Below the pieces are notes generated by a model, which saw only the letters and a program-made list of their open reading frames with translations, searched no databases and had not been told where the DNA came from. The translations under genes were made by a program, and so were the position numbers. A stretch of 64,000 bases of DNA from VRUE01 sp963837735 (GTDB lineage Bacteria; Actinomycetota; Thermoleophilia; Solirubrobacterales; 70-9): assembly GCA_963837735.1 (NCBI GenBank), contig CAWIOM010000013.1:1-64000 (forward strand). Direction: 5' to 3'. Positions 30,862-39,502 of this stretch are shown in pieces (the stretch's first letter is position 1; every line of letters starts with the position of its first letter).

Positions 30862-31381
30862 GCCGCCGCCGCAGCCCGAAGAGGTAGTCGACGCCGCTGA
30901 TCACCGTCGCCGCGACGGCGGCGTAGACGAGGACGTTGACCCAGGTGGGCGCGGGGTTGGCGGCGATCAGCGCGAAGACGGCGGCGATCTGCAGGACGGT
31001 CTTCACCTTGCCCATCCAGCTCGCCGCGATCACGATCCCGCGCTCGACGGCGATCGCCCGCATCACCGTGACCGCGAACTCGCGGGCGATGATCACCATC
31101 GCCACCCAGGCCGCGAGCCGGTCGAGGGAGACGAGCGAGACCAGCGCCGCGGCGATCAGCAACTTGTCGGCGACCGGGTCCATCAGCTTGCCGAAGGTCG
31201 TGACCGCGTCGCGTGAGCGGGCGAAGTAGCCGTCGAGGCCGTCGGTGAGGGCGGCGAGCGCGAAGACCCCGGCGGCGAGCGCGTCCCCGTTCGGCGTCTC
31301 CCCCAGCAGGGCGACGACCACCACCGGCGCCGCCAGGATCCGCAGCAGCGTCAGCACGTTGGGGAGGTTGAGGGGGAACAT
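30827..31381 (-). CDS. pgsA: CDP-diacylglycerol-glycerol-3-phosphate 3-phosphatidyltransferase
   Basis: 184 residues with about five membrane helices. The CDP-alcohol phosphotransferase signature is complete: DGLDGYFARSRDAVTTFGKLMDPVADK (D-G-x2-A-R-x8-G-x3-D-x3-D). N-terminal NLPNVLTLLRILAAPVVV is typical of PgsA. It makes phosphatidylglycerophosphate. It follows the MMPL gene by 7 nt on the same strand. Confidence 0.9.
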   Translation of the reverse strand: MFPLNLPNVLTLLRILAAPVVVVALLGETPNGDALAAGVFALAALTDGLDGYFARSRDAVTTFGKLMDPVADKLLIAAALVSLVSLDRLAAWVAMVIIAREFAVTVMRAIAVERGIVIAASWMGKVKTVLQIAAVFALIAANPAPTWVNVLVYAAVAATVISGVDYLFGLRRRLNSRESRATRA

Positions 31382-31388
31382 CTCCCCC

Positions 31389-33576
31389 CTAGTCTGGCTG
31401 ACTGGCGGCGTCGCGGCGGGCGAAGAACTCCTCGCCCTCGATGCTGATGTGGGGGACGATGCGGTCGAGCCAGCGCGGCAGCCACCAGGCCCGCTTGCCG
31501 AGCAGCACCATCACCGCCGGGACCAGGAGACAGCGCACCAGGGTCGAGTCGATCGCTATCGCGACGGCGAGCCCGACCCCGAACTCCTTGACGATCGGGT
31601 TGCCGTTGAGGACGAAGCTGGTGAAGACGCAGACCATGATCGCCGCCGCCGAGGTGATCACCCGGCCGGTGTTGGCGAGGCCTTCGATCACCGCCTCGCG
31701 CTCGTCTTCGGTCCCGCGGTAGTGCTCGCGCATCTGCGTGAGCAGAAAGACCTCGTAGTCCATCGAGAGCCCGAAGAGGATCGCGAACATCAGCAATGGC
31801 ACGAAGCTGACGATCGGGATCGAGTGGTCGAGGCCGATCAGCGACGCGCCCCAGCCGAGCTGGAAGACGGCGGTGACGACCCCGTAGGCGGCGGCGACCG
31901 AGAGCAGGTTCATCGCCGCCGCCTTGACCGGCACGAGCAGCGAGCGGAAGGCGAGCAGGAGGACGACGAAGCTGAGGCCGACGACGATCGCGATCATCAG
32001 CGGCAGCTTGTCGGCGATCTGGGAGGCGAGGTCGATGTAGCCGGCGGTCTGGCCGCCGACGTAGGCGGACCCGTCGGTTCCCCAGACCGCCGCCGGGATC
32101 GTGTCTATCGCGCAGCCCTTCGACCAGGCTGACCGTCTCGTCGGCCCAGGGCGCCGACTTCGAGATCACGGTGAAGACGGCGACGGTGCCGGCCTTGTCG
32201 AGGGTCGGTTCGGAGGCCGCGGCGACGTCGGGGGCGGCGGCGACCGCCTTGACCAGGCCCGGCAGGGAGCGCTGCGCGTCCCCGGCGCTCCCGTACTTCG
32301 AGGCGATCAGCAGGGGGCCGTTGACGCCGGGCCCGAAGCCCTTCGTCAGCGAGTCGAAGTTCTGGCGCGCCGTGGTCGACTTGGGCAGGGCGCTGAGGTC
32401 GTTCTGGCCGAGCTCGAGCTGGAAGATCGGCAGCGCCAGGACGACGAGGACCGCGAGGGCTGCGAGCGCCGAGCGCCAGGGCCTGTCGGCGACCGCCCGC
32501 GCCCAGCGCCGCCAGCCGTGCGGCTCGAGGTCGTCGGGACGGGTCTTCGACCCCGGCACCCGCAGCGAGTCGATGTGCGGCCCCAGCGCCCCCAGCATCG
32601 CCGGCAGCAGCGTCGCCGCGGCGCAGACGGCGACGACGACCGCGATCGCGGCGGTGAAGCCGAGCGTGCTGACCAGGGGGATGCCGGCGAAGGCGAGAGA
32701 GCAGAGCGCGATCACGACGGTGAAGCCGGCGAAGACCACGGCCCCGCCGGCGGTCGCCGTCGCCCTGGCGATCGACTCGCGCAGGTCCATCCCTTCGCCG
32801 AGCTGCAGTTTGTGGCGGGTGACGATGAAGAGCGCGTAGTCGATCCCGACGCCGAGGCCGATCATCGTCGCCAGTGTCGAGGCGACGCTCGGCACTTCGA
32901 CAACGTTCTCGAGCAGGCGGATGATCGAGAGCGAGATCCCGAGGCCGATGATCGCCGAGCCGATCGGCATCACCATCGCCGTCGCCGTGCCGAAGGCGAA
33001 GAGCAGGATGACGATCGCCGCCGCTATCCCGATCGCGTCGCTGACCCCCGTGTCCGGCTTCGACAGCTGCTGGCCGACATAGGCGCCGACGGAGGTCTCC
33101 AGCCCCGCTCTCTTCGCCGGGCCGGCGGCGTCGAGCACGGCTTCCGCCTGCTCCTCGGTCAGTTCGCCGGGGCCGACCCCGAGGACCACCGGGAAGTAGC
33201 CGACGGTCCCGTCTTTGCTGAGGAACTCGGCGCCGGCCGGGCTCAGCGGGCTGATCGCCGAGTTGACCTCGGGCATCGCCTGCAGGCGCCTGGCGGTTTC
33301 TTCAATCGCCTTCGCGTACTTCGGGTCGGTGAGAGCGGCGCCCTTCGATTCGATCGCCAGCGGATTGCTGCCGTAGGCCTGGTCGGGCAGGTTGTCTTCG
33401 AGCAGTTCGGTCGCGATCGTCGAGCCGGTGCCGGGAAGGGTGAGGTTGTCGTTGGTCTTGTCGCCGGATGCCTGGCCGGCGATCACGAGGGCGACGGCGA
33501 CCACGATCCAGACGGCGATCGTCGGGTAGTGGTGCCGTGAGCAGAAGCCGCCGATGGCGTAGAGCGGACGGGTCAC
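31389..33576 (-). CDS. MMPL/RND-family transporter (frameshift near 32110)
   Basis: About 728 residues with twelve membrane helices in two halves, each with a large external loop. First half: MIGLGVGIDYALFIVTRHKLQLGEGMDLRESIARATATAGGAVVFAGFTVVIAL. Second half: FGLSMDYEVFLLTQMREHYRGT and GRVITSAAAIMVCVF, with the D-Y pairs of the proton relay. The frame breaks after SLVEGLRD; one surplus A near 32110 restores DTIPAAVWGTDGSAYVGGQTAGYIDLASQ. Length 2188 (3n+1) agrees. Substrate is probably a lipid or hydrophobic compound. It starts 7 nt after the ferritin-like lipoprotein gene. Confidence 0.85.
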
Positions 33577-33583
33577 GGGACAA

Positions 33584-34171
33584 TCATTCCTTACCGGAAG
33601 GCGGCGGCGCCGGGGGCGGCACTTCGCCGGTGTCGAAGGCCTCCGGGGCGGAGGCGAGGAGGTCGGCGCCGAGCAGCCGCCGGAGGACGACGAGGTGCTG
33701 GGCCTGGCTGGCGGCGATCGAGGCGGCGAAGGACTGCGGCGCCCTCGTCTGCAGGTGGGTGACGTCGTCGAGGAAGTGGGTCAACTGGGCGCTGGTCAGC
33801 TGGTAGGCGAGGAGCAGGGCGTCGCGTTCCGTCTTCACCTCGGAGACGTCGAGTTCTTCGGCTTCCGCATCGACCTCGCCGCCGAGGCCCCGCATCGCCT
33901 TGGTGAATCCGTCCATGTGTTCGCGCTCCTGGGCGATGAACTGCCGGAGGAGCGCCCGCGCCTGCGGCCGTCGAAGCAGCGGCAGACCGGCATAGAGGCC
34001 TTCGACCAGGGTCATCTCCTGGCCGATCGCGACGTTGAGGACCTCGGCGTCGGCGGCCTTTTCTGCGGCCACGGTGCCGTCCCCGCCGTCCCCCCCGCCC
34101 CCGCAGCCGGCGAGGAGCGCGGCCGCGACCGCCAGGATCGCGAGCGGGAGAGAGGATGCCGGGCGAGCCAT
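33584..34171 (-). CDS. ferritin-like lipoprotein
   Basis: 195 residues. Lipoprotein signal LAVAAALLAGCGGGG; then a four-helix segment with EKAADAEVLNVAIGQEMTLVEGLY, RQFIAQEREHMDGFTKAMRGLGG and a late SFAASIAASQAQHLVVLRRLLG. Glu and His (E-x2-H) positions are those of ferritin-like diiron folds. It ends in a Pro-rich tail. It lies upstream of the MMPL gene by 7 nt; the pair may be co-transcribed. Confidence 0.75.
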   Translation of the reverse strand: MARPASSLPLAILAVAAALLAGCGGGGDGGDGTVAAEKAADAEVLNVAIGQEMTLVEGLYAGLPLLRRPQARALLRQFIAQEREHMDGFTKAMRGLGGEVDAEAEELDVSEVKTERDALLLAYQLTSAQLTHFLDDVTHLQTRAPQSFAASIAASQAQHLVVLRRLLGADLLASAPEAFDTGEVPPPAPPPSGKE

Positions 34172-34197
34172 GCGCCCCGCACGCTATAAGGGGTCCG

Positions 34198-34877
34198 ATG
34201 CAAGGGTCGCTGAAGGAGCTCTCGGCCGAGGTCACCGCCTGCCGGCGCTGCCCGCGCCTGGTCGAGTGGCGCGAGGAGCGCGCCGCCGACCCGCCCCGGC
34301 GCCACCGCGGCGAGCCCTACTGGGCCCGGCCCCTGGACGGCTTCGGCGACCCCGACGCGCGGCTCGCGATAGTCGGCCTGGCGCCGGCCGCCCACGGCGC
34401 CAACCGCACCGGGCGGATGTTCACCGGCGACCGCTCGGGCGAGTGGCTCTACGCGGCGCTGCACCGCGCCGGTCTCGCCAGCGCTCCGGTGTCGGAGCGG
34501 CGGGGGGACGGCCTGCGCCTCGAGGACGCCTACGTGACCGCGGTCGTGCGCTGCGCACCGCCCGCCAACCGGCCGACGCCCGAGGAGCGCGACACCTGCC
34601 TCCCTATCTGGAGCGCGAGCTCGACCTGCTCGAGCACAGCCGGGCGATCCTCGCCCTCGGAGCCTTCGCCTGGGACGGGGCGCTGCGGGCGCTGCGCGGG
34701 CTCGGCGAGGAGGTGCCCCGGCCGCGGCCCCGCTTCGGCCACGAGGCCGAGGCCACGGTCGGTCGCTGGGCGCTGGTCGGCAGCTACCACCCGAGCCAGC
34801 AGAACACCTTCACCGGCCGCCTGACCGAGCCGATGCTCGATGCCGCGATCGCCCGCGCCCTGCGGCGCGCCCGCTAG
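34198..34877 (+). CDS. udgB: uracil-DNA glycosylase, family 5 (frameshift near 34605)
   Basis: About 226 residues. N-terminal cluster cysteines CRRCPRLVEWR, motif A VGLAPAAHGANRTGRMFTGDRSGEWLY (the A-x-G-A-N form of UDGb, lacking the usual Asp/Asn) and motif B VGSYHPSQQNTFTGRLT. The frame breaks at RDTCLP; adding one C to the run at 34602-34606 gives YLERELDLLEHSRAILALGA. It removes uracil and hypoxanthine from DNA. It is the only clear missing-base case in the window. The adjacent lipoprotein starts 10 nt downstream. Confidence 0.85.
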
Positions 34878-34887
34878 ATTGACGACG

Positions 34888-35268
34888 ATGCGCACCCGCG
34901 GCACGCTGATCTTGGTCGCCCTGTTCGCCCTGTTCGCCCTCGGAGTGGTCGCCGGTTGCGGCTCCTCCTCCGAGGAGACCGGCGCCACCGCCACCTCGCA
35001 GAGCCAGGAAGCGCCGGCCGGCGTCAGGGCCAAGGCCTGCGAGAGCTCGGAAGGGGAAATCCGGGTGACCGGCGTGCCCTGTGGATTCGGGCGCCTGATC
35101 GTCGCCGGCTGGCACAAGGACAACTCCTGCTCCGCCCCGGCCGGCGCCTCCCGGACCTCCTGCAGGCTCGGCAAATTCACCTGCCAGGGCGCTTCTACCG
35201 ACCAGGGCATCGCCGTCACCTGCGCCGGGGTCGGGCGCTCGATCTCCTTTATCGCGAAGCCGCGCTGA
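34888..35268 (+). CDS. small secreted lipoprotein
   Basis: 126 residues. Signal LILVALFALFALGVVAGCGSSS with lipidation Cys at VAGC. The remainder has five further cysteines (KACESSEGEI, GVPCGFGR, NSCSAPAG, TSCRLGKFTCQG) and a C-terminal GIAVTCAGVGRSISFIA. No family recognised. It follows the glycosylase gene by 10 nt and converges with TMEM175 across a 10-nt gap. Confidence 0.65.
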   Translation: MRTRGTLILVALFALFALGVVAGCGSSSEETGATATSQSQEAPAGVRAKACESSEGEIRVTGVPCGFGRLIVAGWHKDNSCSAPAGASRTSCRLGKFTCQGASTDQGIAVTCAGVGRSISFIAKPR

Positions 35269-35278
35269 GGCCCGCCGC

Positions 35279-35893
35279 TCAGTCGCGGCGCAGGAGGGCG
35301 ATCGCCGCCGGCACGAGCAGGATCAGCCACATGAACTGGGCCGCGTCGCCGTCGATCAGGGCGATCGGGATCGAGGCCAGGAAGACGGCGGCGATGAAGC
35401 CGGCGCGGTGCCAGTTCTCCGCCACCTCGGCAGCCTCGACCTTCGAGAGGCCCCGCCGCCGCGCGTCGGTGAACAGCAACATGCCGACCAGGACGACGCC
35501 GGCCAGGTTCACCGCGTAGAGGACTATCGCCCCCGTGTCGCCGCCGTGGTCTCCGAGCACCTGGCTGCTGAACGGGATCAGCACGATCCAGGCGAGGTAG
35601 AAGAGGTTCAGCGTCAGCAACCTGCTGTCGAAGCCGGTTATGTCGGAGAAGAAGCGGTGGTGGACGATCCAGAAGCGGCCGATCACCGCGAAGCTGAGCG
35701 CGTAGGCGAAGAGGTCCTGGCGCTGTTCCCAGAGGACCTTGGACAGGTGGTCTCCCTGGATGTGTTCGGGAACGTGGAGGTTGAGCACGAGGAGGGTGAT
35801 CGCGATCGCGAACACTCCGTCGCTGAAGGCGACGATCCGCGAGAACTCGATCTCGTGCTCGTCGCGCCGCCTCGTCTGCGGGGATCTGGCCAT
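35279..35893 (-). CDS. TMEM175-type potassium channel (DUF1211)
   Basis: 204 residues, six membrane helices. The filter-region signature R-x3-FSDGVFAIAITLLVL is at residues 19-34, as in bacterial TMEM175 channels, which conduct K+ without a TVGYG filter. The second helix region has FAYALSFAVIGRFWIVHHRFFSDI. It would act in the cytoplasmic membrane. It is monocistronic, between a convergent lipoprotein gene and tRNA-Thr. Confidence 0.85.
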   Translation of the reverse strand: MARSPQTRRRDEHEIEFSRIVAFSDGVFAIAITLLVLNLHVPEHIQGDHLSKVLWEQRQDLFAYALSFAVIGRFWIVHHRFFSDITGFDSRLLTLNLFYLAWIVLIPFSSQVLGDHGGDTGAIVLYAVNLAGVVLVGMLLFTDARRRGLSKVEAAEVAENWHRAGFIAAVFLASIPIALIDGDAAQFMWLILLVPAAIALLRRD

Positions 35894-35959
35894 CGCCGGA
35901 TGATCGACGGTGGGCTCGACGGAACGCCCGCGCGATCCGTCCTAGAATGCACCGACCCC

Positions 35960-36032
35960 GCCGGCGTAGCTCAGTTGGTAGAGCACTTCACTCGTAATGA
36001 AGGGGTCCCCGGTTCAAATCCGGGCGTCGGCT
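35960..36032 (+). tRNA. tRNA-Thr (anticodon CGT)
   Basis: 73 nt. Acceptor GCCGGCG pairs with CGTCGGC (one G-U). D-loop AGCTCAGTTGGTAGAGC, anticodon loop ACTCGTAAT, T-arm CCCGGTTCAAATCCGGG. No CCA. Its last 42 nt recur exactly at 39378-39419, marking it as an integration target. Confidence 0.95.
35991..36032 (+). repeat. direct repeat (attL-like), 3' end of tRNA-Thr
   Basis: 42 bp from the anticodon loop to the discriminator base, identical to 39378-39419. Sequence similarity stops sharply on both sides. Typical of integration at a tRNA 3' end, where the element rebuilds the tRNA. Confidence 0.8.
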
Positions 36033-36059
36033 CTCCGGGTGTCAAGCGGTTTGCGGGGA

Positions 36060-36331
36060 TTCACCCCCACCGCCCGTACCCACCGTCGCTCAACCTCTGC
36101 GATCCCCGCGAGGAGGGCCACCTCTTCACCGACGAGGCCCGCCTGCCCGGGGCGCGAATGGGCCACCGCCACCTGATCGAGGCCGTCGAGGGAGGCGGCA
36201 GCCGCCTCACCAATACGATCAACCTCGAGGGCGCGCTGGCGCCGCTCTGGCGGCGCATCCTCGGGCCGGGGGCCGAGCGCACCCTCCCCGACGCCCAGCG
36301 GGCCGCGGCCGAGCTGGCGCGCGGTGGTTAG
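36060..36331 (+). pseudogene. SRPBCC (polyketide-cyclase-like) gene remnant, 5' part missing
   Basis: The frame reads LFTDEARLPGARMGHRHLIEAVEGGGSRLTNTINLEGALAPLWRRILGPGAERTLPDAQRAAAELARGG, the C-terminal half of an SRPBCC-fold protein. About 60-70 N-terminal residues expected for the family are absent because the sequence upstream is tRNA-Thr. No start codon in frame after the tRNA fits. It overlaps the DsrE-like stop by 4 nt on the other strand. Most simply, integration at the tRNA cut this gene from its beginning. Confidence 0.6.
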
Positions 36332-36813
36332 GTGAAGATGATCTGCCCGCCCCCGGCGAGCCCGTAGAACTCGCCGACGGTGATCACGTCCTCGACCTGG
36401 GGGATGAAGTCCTCCTTGCTCAGGCCGAAGAGGTCGACCGAGGCCTTGCACGCGTACAGCGGCGCGCCGGAGTCGGCGATCATCTCGACGAACTCGGGGA
36501 TCGGCGGGATGTCGAGCTTCTCCATTTCCTGGGCGAGCTTGTGGGTGACGAGCGCCGACATCCCGGGCACGCCGCCCGCCCAGGTCGCGAGGTGCAGCCC
36601 CGGGTTGCCGACGGTCGCCACCTTGACGTGGTCGTGCTTGGCCTTGTTGATCGCGTCCAGCCCGAAGAAGGTGAAGAAGACGCTCGCCTCGATCCCCTCC
36701 ATGCGGGCTCCGTTGGCCATGATCAGGCCCGGATAGACGCCCTCCAGGGAGCCCTTAGAGATGATTATCGAGACCTTCTCGATCGGCTCGGGCCGCTCCT
36801 GCGAATCGGTCAT
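36328..36813 (-). CDS. DsrE/DsrF-like sulfur-carrier protein
   Basis: 161 residues. The DsrE fold is seen from KVSIIISKGSLEGVYPGLIMANGARMEGIEASVFFTFFGLDAI to MIADSGAPLYACKASVDLFGL. The Cys in YACKASVDLFG is at the position of the persulfide-carrying Cys of DsrE-type proteins. It probably passes sulfane sulfur to or from the adjacent DsrC/TusE-like protein. Last gene of the AhpD-SQR-TusE-DsrE operon, 18 nt after the TusE-like stop. Confidence 0.85.
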   Translation of the reverse strand: MTDSQERPEPIEKVSIIISKGSLEGVYPGLIMANGARMEGIEASVFFTFFGLDAINKAKHDHVKVATVGNPGLHLATWAGGVPGMSALVTHKLAQEMEKLDIPPIPEFVEMIADSGAPLYACKASVDLFGLSKEDFIPQVEDVITVGEFYGLAGGGQIIFT

Positions 36814-36831
36814 CTTGCGCTCGCTCCTCTC

Positions 36832-37149
36832 TTAGATGCAGCCGCGCGGCTTCGGGATCCCGGCGATCTTGGCCGCGAGTTTCGCCGGGCCTTTCGGGAA
36901 CAGCTGGTAGAGCTCTTTGATCGGCACGCCCGACGCCTTCCCGAGGGTCCGGATCGAGGGCGCCGAGCCGTCCTCCAGGTAGGCCTGGCGCATGAAGTTG
37001 ATCACCAGCCAGTGCCGATCCGTGAGCTGCTCGATTCCGTTCTCCGCGGCTATCTGCTCCGCGATCTGCTCGTTCCAGTCCTCGGGCTGCTCCAGGAAGC
37101 CCTCGGAGTCGACCTCCACCGGCGTGCCGGCGTAAGTGACGGTGCTCAT
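36832..37149 (-). CDS. DsrC/TusE-family sulfur relay protein
   Basis: 105 residues. Family marks: VDSEGFLEQPEDWNEQIAEQIAAENGIEQLTDRHWLVINFMRQAYLEDGSAPSIRTLGK, and the mobile C-terminal arm IPKPRGCI with the penultimate Cys. The second arm Cys of true DsrC (about ten residues earlier) is absent, as in TusE. In an SQR/DsrE setting it more likely carries sulfane sulfur than serves tRNA thiolation. Overlaps the SQR gene by ATGA. Confidence 0.88.
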   Translation of the reverse strand: MSTVTYAGTPVEVDSEGFLEQPEDWNEQIAEQIAAENGIEQLTDRHWLVINFMRQAYLEDGSAPSIRTLGKASGVPIKELYQLFPKGPAKLAAKIAGIPKPRGCI

Positions 37150-38408
37150 CGTCTGCCTCCTTCTGCGCTTGCGGTCGATTGCCCGCCGGCCGTCGACATG
37201 CGGGCGCTGATGCCGGGCACGTCGCGGCCGGGCAGGATTACATGCCAGTAGAACGACTGAAAGGCGAGCTTGCCGAGGTGGTTGAGGCGCGACTCGCGCA
37301 GCAGGGGCAGCGGCCCCAGGCGAGGCCGCGGGTAGCGGCCGGGTAGCGGCTCCACCTCGTAGTTGAAGTCGATCAGCAGCGCCTTGTGGAAGCCGCTCTC
37401 GATGAAGCAGTTGACGTGCCCGTCGTAGCTGCCCTCGACCTCTTCGCCGGCGAGGAAGCGCCGGACGTTCTCGGTCAGGGTCTCGCCCTCGAAATGCGCC
37501 GCCGAGCCCGCCTTGGAGGTCGGCAGGTTGGCGGCGTCGCCGGTCGCGAACACGTTGGGGGCGGCCTTGCTCTGCAGCGTGTTGTGGTCGGTCCGCACGA
37601 ACCCCAGCTCGTCACCGAGCTCCGGCGAGCGCGAGACGAACCCGGCGCCGCCGTGCAGCGGGATCGCGACCAGCAGGTCGAAGGGGACCTCGCGCTCGTC
37701 CCAGCTGACCAGCCGGCCCCCCTCGCCGTCGACCTGGCCGGTCGCGAACTCTGCCTCCAGGCAGATGTCCTTCTCCGCCAGCATCCCGGCGAGGTGCTCG
37801 GCCGCCACAGGCTTGGTGAAAGCCGCATCGAGCGGCGTCGCGTAGGTGATCTCCACCTTCTCGCGAACCCCGCGCTTGCGCAGGTACCAGTCCGCCAGGA
37901 AGCAGAACTCGAGCGGCGCGACGGGGCACTTGATCGGCAGGTCGATCATGTTCACCACCAGCCGGCCCCCGTCGAAGGAGCGCAATGCGTCCCGCAGCGC
38001 CGTCGCCGCCTCGACCGAGTAGAAGGAGAAGGTCCTCTCGCCCCAGCCGGGACCGGTCAGCCCCTCGGTCTCCTCGTAGAGGAGCGACGCTCCGCTGGCG
38101 ACGACCAGCACGTCGTAGGAGAGCGTCGAGCCGTCGCCCAGGTGCACGGTGTCGGCGGCGGTCTCCACCCGATCGACCTCCGCCAGGCGGAACTCGATCC
38201 CGCCGCGCAGCTGCTCGCGGCGCGAGCGGACGATCGCCTCCGGCTCCTCGAGGCCGAAGGGCACGAAGAGCAGCCCGGGCTGGTAGACGTGCCGGTCGTC
38301 GCGGTCGACGACGGTGATCTGGGCGGCATCGCCGTAGAGCCTGCGCAGGCGGTTGGCGACGAGCGTTCCGCCAGTCCCGGCGCCGATCACGACGATGCGG
38401 TGGCTCAT
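37146..38408 (-). CDS. sulfide:quinone oxidoreductase-like flavoprotein
   Basis: 420 residues. FAD-binding RIVVIGAGTGGTLVANRLRRLYG, a GLLFVPFGLEEPEAI segment, YDVLVVASGA, the redox stretch IKCPVAPLEFCFLADWYLRKRG with two cysteines, and NVFATGDAANLPTSKAGSAAHFEGETL. The C-terminal ESRLNHLGKLAFQSFYWHVILPG resembles the membrane-binding end of SQR. It would oxidise sulfide or persulfide and reduce quinone at the membrane. ATG 38408 overlaps the AhpD-like stop as ATGA. Confidence 0.88.
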   Translation of the reverse strand: MSHRIVVIGAGTGGTLVANRLRRLYGDAAQITVVDRDDRHVYQPGLLFVPFGLEEPEAIVRSRREQLRGGIEFRLAEVDRVETAADTVHLGDGSTLSYDVLVVASGASLLYEETEGLTGPGWGERTFSFYSVEAATALRDALRSFDGGRLVVNMIDLPIKCPVAPLEFCFLADWYLRKRGVREKVEITYATPLDAAFTKPVAAEHLAGMLAEKDICLEAEFATGQVDGEGGRLVSWDEREVPFDLLVAIPLHGGAGFVSRSPELGDELGFVRTDHNTLQSKAAPNVFATGDAANLPTSKAGSAAHFEGETLTENVRRFLAGEEVEGSYDGHVNCFIESGFHKALLIDFNYEVEPLPGRYPRPRLGPLPLLRESRLNHLGKLAFQSFYWHVILPGRDVPGISARMSTAGGQSTASAEGGRR

Positions 38409-38917
38409 GGCACCGACGATCGGGGCTCGGCGGGCCGCGAGAGGCCCAGACGACCCAGCAGCCCCTCGAAGGTGTTCGAGGAAAGGTTGGCGAGGGCCAT
38501 CGCGCGGGCCACCGCATCGACGGCAGCCAGTTCGCCGGGCGTCAGCCGATCGCTTGCGCGGGCGGCCAGATCTGCGGCGACCGGCTCGCGAAAGCGCGCC
38601 TCGGCAAGCGCCGCCGCGTAGGCCACCGCCACGCGGCTGCGTTCGTCGAGATCCTCCAGATCGCCCAGGCCGATGGCCCGCAGGTCCTCGGCGCTGACAC
38701 CGGCGCGGCCCGCCCAGCGCTCGTGCACGAAGGTGCAGCCGCGGCAGGCGTTCACGTGGCTCACGGCGACCATGACCCGCTCTCGCAGGGCCGGATCGAG
38801 ACCGCGGCCGGAATAGGCGCCGGCGAGCGGGCGGGCCCGCCGGGCGACACCGACGACGTCGCGGACGACGTCGCCCGGCGATGCGAAGGTGCGCGGCGAT
38901 CGACGGGGAACGGCCAT
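38405..38917 (-). CDS. carboxymuconolactone decarboxylase/AhpD-family protein
   Basis: 170 residues. The peroxidase-type motif is VNACRGCTFVHERWA (C-x2-C-x3-H), which in AhpD forms a redox disulfide. Helices LRERVMVAVSHV and RSRVAVAYAAALAEARF are typical. First gene of the operon with SQR, DsrC/TusE and DsrE, suggesting a role in thiol redox balance during sulfur oxidation; that is inference. Confidence 0.8.
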   Translation of the reverse strand: MAVPRRSPRTFASPGDVVRDVVGVARRARPLAGAYSGRGLDPALRERVMVAVSHVNACRGCTFVHERWAGRAGVSAEDLRAIGLGDLEDLDERSRVAVAYAAALAEARFREPVAADLAARASDRLTPGELAAVDAVARAMALANLSSNTFEGLLGRLGLSRPAEPRSSVP

Positions 38918-39377
38918 GGTCAGACCCTAGCGGTCGCCGAGACCCGGCCGGCAGGCAAAGCTCGCGTCCCGTAACCCTCGCCGCAGCTTGGGCGGGTGTC
39001 TCGGCGGCGATTGCTCGCCGGGTGACCCCGCGGAAGGTCCGACAACGAGATTTGCACCCGCTGAATCGGCCAACTGCGTTCCAATTGGATCCGCCAGAAA
39101 TCAACAGGCCAGGCGGGCTTTTCATCCGACCTGGTGGGTTGGCGATCTCATGACCCCAAGGTCGAGGGTTGGAAATCCCCCCTTCGATCGGAGCACCAAT
39201 TACGGCGGGCGCTACCCTACCGCGAGCGTCGTACACCCTCCGTACATGGCGTTGGGAAATCGCGTCTAGCGGCCACGGACGGCCTCACGCACCCGGCTCC
39301 CGGATTCTGCTTGGCATCGGGCGATATGTCCAAGGATTCTTACCCAACCGCGGACACCATTCCGGTGCTTTCCTGCG
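38918..39377. other. island right flank without intact gene
   Basis: Lower GC than the rest of the window and no protein-like frame. It contains the operon promoter region and, at about 39146-39200, a stretch resembling the 3' half of an elongator tRNA-Met (CTCATGACCCC, AAGGTCG, GGGTTGGAAATCCC, then GCACCA) that no longer folds properly. Confidence 0.45.
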
Positions 39378-39419
39378 CTCGTAATGAAGGGGTCCCCGGT
39401 TCAAATCCGGGCGTCGGCT
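39378..39419 (+). repeat. direct repeat (attR-like), copy of the tRNA-Thr 3' end
   Basis: Exact 42-bp duplicate of 35991-36032 with unrelated bases on both sides; the 5' half of the tRNA is missing. Together with the left copy it brackets about 3.35 kb. Confidence 0.85.
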
Positions 39420-39463
39420 TTCGAAACGCAGCCCGTTCGGCCAGTGAAAATCCCGCAAAGAAG

Positions 39464-39492
39464 TTGCGGCTTGAAAGCAACCGGCATACACT
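39464..39492 (+). promoter_or_regulatory. putative sigma-70-type promoter
   Basis: TTGCGG, 17-bp spacer, TACACT, then ATG 39503 ten bases later. It lies just right of the island, so the secreted protein gene has its own promoter. Confidence 0.5.
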
Positions 39493-39502
39493 AATTTCTC
39501 GT

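Noticed and set aside
31389..33576. Two separate half-transporter genes
   Set aside because: The halves join exactly after removal of one base and the shorter ORF has no plausible start or RBS at the break; one MMPL gene is far more likely.
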